A stretch of 7,367 nucleotides of DNA, from NCBI GenBank assembly GCA_031580945.1, contig JAVLBT010000150.1:1-7367 (forward strand). The letters run 5' to 3'. The position numbers and the translations under genes were made by a program. The notes beneath the pieces are model-generated. The model searched no databases and had not been told where the DNA came from. It saw nothing but the letters and a program-made list of their open reading frames with translations. Below, one piece after another: positions 5,617 to 7,367 of this stretch. The DNA comes from Gracilimonas sp031580945 (lineage in GTDB: Bacteria > Bacteroidota > Rhodothermia > Balneolales > Balneolaceae). The stretch's first letter is position 1, and the number at the start of each line of letters is the position of its first letter.

Positions 5617-6423
5617 ATGTGCCCGTTTAATATTACAGCTCAAAATTTTGAGATGAACCCAATTCCCTGCGTCGATTTGCAAAATCCGACTAATGGCCAA
5701 TACTTCCATTACAAAAAAAACTGGATCCTTGAACGACTGAATGAGGGGCTTCAAATAAAGATATTGGATACACCTACTGCTTCATTTATTGAATATTTAC
5801 CGGCAGAGTTATCATGGCGCGGTGTGTTGGCACCAGGCTATACCTTCATTCATCATTTATTCGTACAAGAAGACGACTTCGATCATAGACTTAAATCTGA
5901 GCTGTTACAGGCTTCTGAAACGCATAGCAATAATGCAAAGGGCATGGTAACGGTCATCGATCAGGATGATAAAAAATCGCTTTTCTCATTCTATAAAATG
6001 CATGGGTTTAAAGAAGTTGCCCAGCTTCCGGGTTTTAAATTAATGGCGAAAAAATTTGATCCATCTGCATCAGATCCCCGCTTCGCACTTTCGGTCTATG
6101 ATTACAAAACACACAAAACGCACGATGTCATCATCACTTATGCCGACCAAAGTGAGTTCATTCTTTATTATCTTTACCGAATGAAATTAGAATTCGAGCG
6201 ATTGGGATTCAATGTTAAAATGCGGAAACTTAAATCTGTTTCTGAGGCACGTCAGTCCGGTTCACCATACGGAACATTGGGCATTTTCCTGGATGGGCAG
6301 TTCCTATCTCATCGCCTCATGAATGAAGTTCAAATTGAAGAGCTCATTGGATCGCTTGATCTCTATGAAGTTTACCCGGAAATAAGAAATCTATATGCCC
6401 CCTCTTATAGGGAATTTATTTAA
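5617..6423 (+). CDS. GNAT-fold protein with C-terminal YoaP-like (thioredoxin-like) domain
   Basis: A 268-residue soluble protein without signal peptide. Residues about 15-147 resemble the GNAT N-acetyltransferase half of YoaP-type proteins: a lead-in around IPCVDL, then NWILERLNEGLQIKIL, FIEYLPAELSWRG, GYTFIHHLFV, and SLFSFYKMHGFKEVAQLPGFKLMAKKF. Residues about 155-255 fit the YoaP-like domain (DVIITYADQSEFILYYLYRM, then SVSEARQSGSPYGTLGIFLDGQFLSHRLMNEVQIEELI), a thioredoxin-like fold. Two things are odd. The acetyl-CoA pyrophosphate loop, usually R/Q-x-x-G-x-G/A, reads QEDDFDHRLKSELL without glycines. The thioredoxin-like domain has no Cys at the usual active-site turn (ADQSEF). Substrate is unknown for the family, and here it may be a divergent or non-catalytic member. 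The gene stands between two porin paralogues, preceded by a terminator and with 75 nt to the next gene. Fold assignment is from recognised sequence blocks only. Confidence 0.72.
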   Translation: MCPFNITAQNFEMNPIPCVDLQNPTNGQYFHYKKNWILERLNEGLQIKILDTPTASFIEYLPAELSWRGVLAPGYTFIHHLFVQEDDFDHRLKSELLQASETHSNNAKGMVTVIDQDDKKSLFSFYKMHGFKEVAQLPGFKLMAKKFDPSASDPRFALSVYDYKTHKTHDVIITYADQSEFILYYLYRMKLEFERLGFNVKMRKLKSVSEARQSGSPYGTLGIFLDGQFLSHRLMNEVQIEELIGSLDLYEVYPEIRNLYAPSYREFI

Positions 6424-6455
6424 TGAATTCCCGGCTTTATCACTTTGAACATCCC

Positions 6456-6473
6456 TAACTTTTAATAAAGTTA
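6456..6473. repeat. AT-rich inverted repeat between the GNAT/YoaP gene and the second porin
   Basis: TAACTTT (6456-6462), TAAT, AAAGTTA (6467-6473): perfect 7-bp arms. It lies in the 75-nt gap, 26 nt before the next ATG. No T run follows, so it is not a standard terminator. It may overlap a weak promoter (TTTG at 6444-6447, then an imperfect TAAAGTTA at 6466-6473). Operator or chance are both possible. Confidence 0.3.
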
Positions 6474-6498
6474 AAAATTAAAATACATCTACCTTCCT

Positions 6499-7367
6499 AT
6501 GAAATTTTGCTATTGGTTCTTGTCATTATTTTTGATCGTTATTACACCCAATATTAATGCTCAAACCACTGAAAATTTATCGTTTAATGGAAGTGCCAGA
6601 TTTGCCTATCTTGGGTCGGGTTCAGAAGCTGGGGACATTTTTAATGGTACTTCTTTTCTTAGGTTTCGCCTTGGTTCAAGCTATTCCATAAATGAAAATA
6701 GTACCGTTATTGCCGGCCTTGCAGTTACTCAAAATGATCAGTTTCCTGCCCTTGGTTTCACAATACAGCCTGACGGTGGTGGAGTTGATCAGGGTAATAT
6801 TTCTTTGGATAACATCTATTATCAATATAAAGACGATGGGATTGGTATAAAGATCGGTCGTTTTCAACATACTCCAAATGTAAAAAGTAATGCCGGCCGA
6901 AGCATTTTACGTTATCAAAGTAATAACGTAAATAACCATTGGGTAGATGGCTTTCAGGTCCGAAAAGCCTTAAATGAAGATTGGACAGCTGAATTAGTTA
7001 CTGAATATCAAAATAGAGGAAATACATCCTACTCCTACAGCCCATTACTTAACTTTGGTAATAATAAGCACAATGTAGCTGCATACCTCGGTGCTGAAAA
7101 TTTAACCCGGGATGATAATAACTTCATTCAAAAAAACTTTGCTGTTTTTATTGCTCCTGATGCTTTCCTAAAACCTGATGGCTATTCCACCTATTTCGCA
7201 ATTATGAGTCAACTGGCTCATGATACGCCCATCGAATATCTTAAAGGAGGTAGTTTTCGTATTGCTGCTGAAGCGGGACAGAATATACAAGCGAGTGAAT
7301 TCAGTGAGGGTACTATATTAAATATCTCAGCTGGTATACATAACTATGCTGAAAAGCACCAACTTAT
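6499..7367 (+). CDS. Second porin-like outer membrane protein, paralogue of the first, 3' end cut
   Basis: The frame from ATG at 6499 stays open to the window end (289 codons). MKFCYWFLSLFLIVITPNINA is a signal peptide with likely cleavage after Ala21 before Gln22, exactly as in the first porin. The mature sequence aligns with that protein along its whole visible length with few gaps; about half the residues look identical by eye. Shared blocks include FLRFRLG, PDGGGVDQGNISLDNIYYQY, GRFQHTPNVKSNAGRS, SNNVNNHWVDG, LNFGNNKHNVAAYLG, FIAPDAFLKP and LKGGSFRIAAEAGQN. Around 65 residues should be missing if its length matches the paralogue (354). Substrate is unknown. It lies 75 nt after the GNAT/YoaP stop with no clear terminator between, so read-through from that gene is possible. 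Confidence 0.88.
   Translation, partial: MKFCYWFLSLFLIVITPNINAQTTENLSFNGSARFAYLGSGSEAGDIFNGTSFLRFRLGSSYSINENSTVIAGLAVTQNDQFPALGFTIQPDGGGVDQGNISLDNIYYQYKDDGIGIKIGRFQHTPNVKSNAGRSILRYQSNNVNNHWVDGFQVRKALNEDWTAELVTEYQNRGNTSYSYSPLLNFGNNKHNVAAYLGAENLTRDDNNFIQKNFAVFIAPDAFLKPDGYSTYFAIMSQLAHDTPIEYLKGGSFRIAAEAGQNIQASEFSEGTILNISAGIHNYAEKHQL

Noticed and set aside
6676..6870. 64-residue minus-strand frame
   Set aside because: Antisense to the conserved PDGGG...NIYYQY block of the second porin.
1..7367. CRISPR array, tRNA or rRNA genes
   Set aside because: No regularly spaced repeats, cloverleaf-like segments or rRNA blocks were recognised on either strand.

Overview
The window looks like chromosomal DNA of a Bacteroidota/Balneolota-type bacterium. 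The DNA is AT-rich, most start codons lack a Shine-Dalgarno sequence, several promoters fit the TTG-N20/21-TAnnTTT(G) pattern of that group, and exported beta-barrel proteins end in aromatic residues. The assignment is inference; no rRNA or other marker is present.

Left part (1-2041, minus strand). At the edge is dihydroorotase (pyrC; pyrimidine biosynthesis), with its 3' end cut by the window. Upstream of it, transcribed the same way, lies a compact cluster: a MerC-like four-helix membrane protein with a His-rich tail, an overlapping small ribbon-helix-helix protein carrying a CxxC...CxxC zinc-ribbon-like half, and perhaps a 54-residue overlapping ORF. A perfect 22-bp palindrome covers the -7 element of the predicted cluster promoter, so the unit is probably controlled by a repressor. 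Together these suggest a metal-homeostasis module.

Middle (2042-2808) has no intact gene. It holds a decayed IS200-like (Y1/HUH) transposase on the minus strand, with two in-frame stops and a lost active-site His. Two copies of a roughly 42-bp repeat with an AT-rich palindromic core flank it. This looks like a dead REP-type transposase unit.

Right part (2809-7367, plus strand). Exonuclease VII large subunit (xseA) has no xseB beside it. Next comes a porin-like outer membrane protein with its own promoter and a 17-nt palindrome touching the -33 element, ended by a strong intrinsic terminator. Then come a two-domain GNAT/YoaP-like protein and a second porin paralogous to the first, cut by the window end. 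The two porins probably arose by duplication; the GNAT-YoaP gene between them has no evident functional tie to them.
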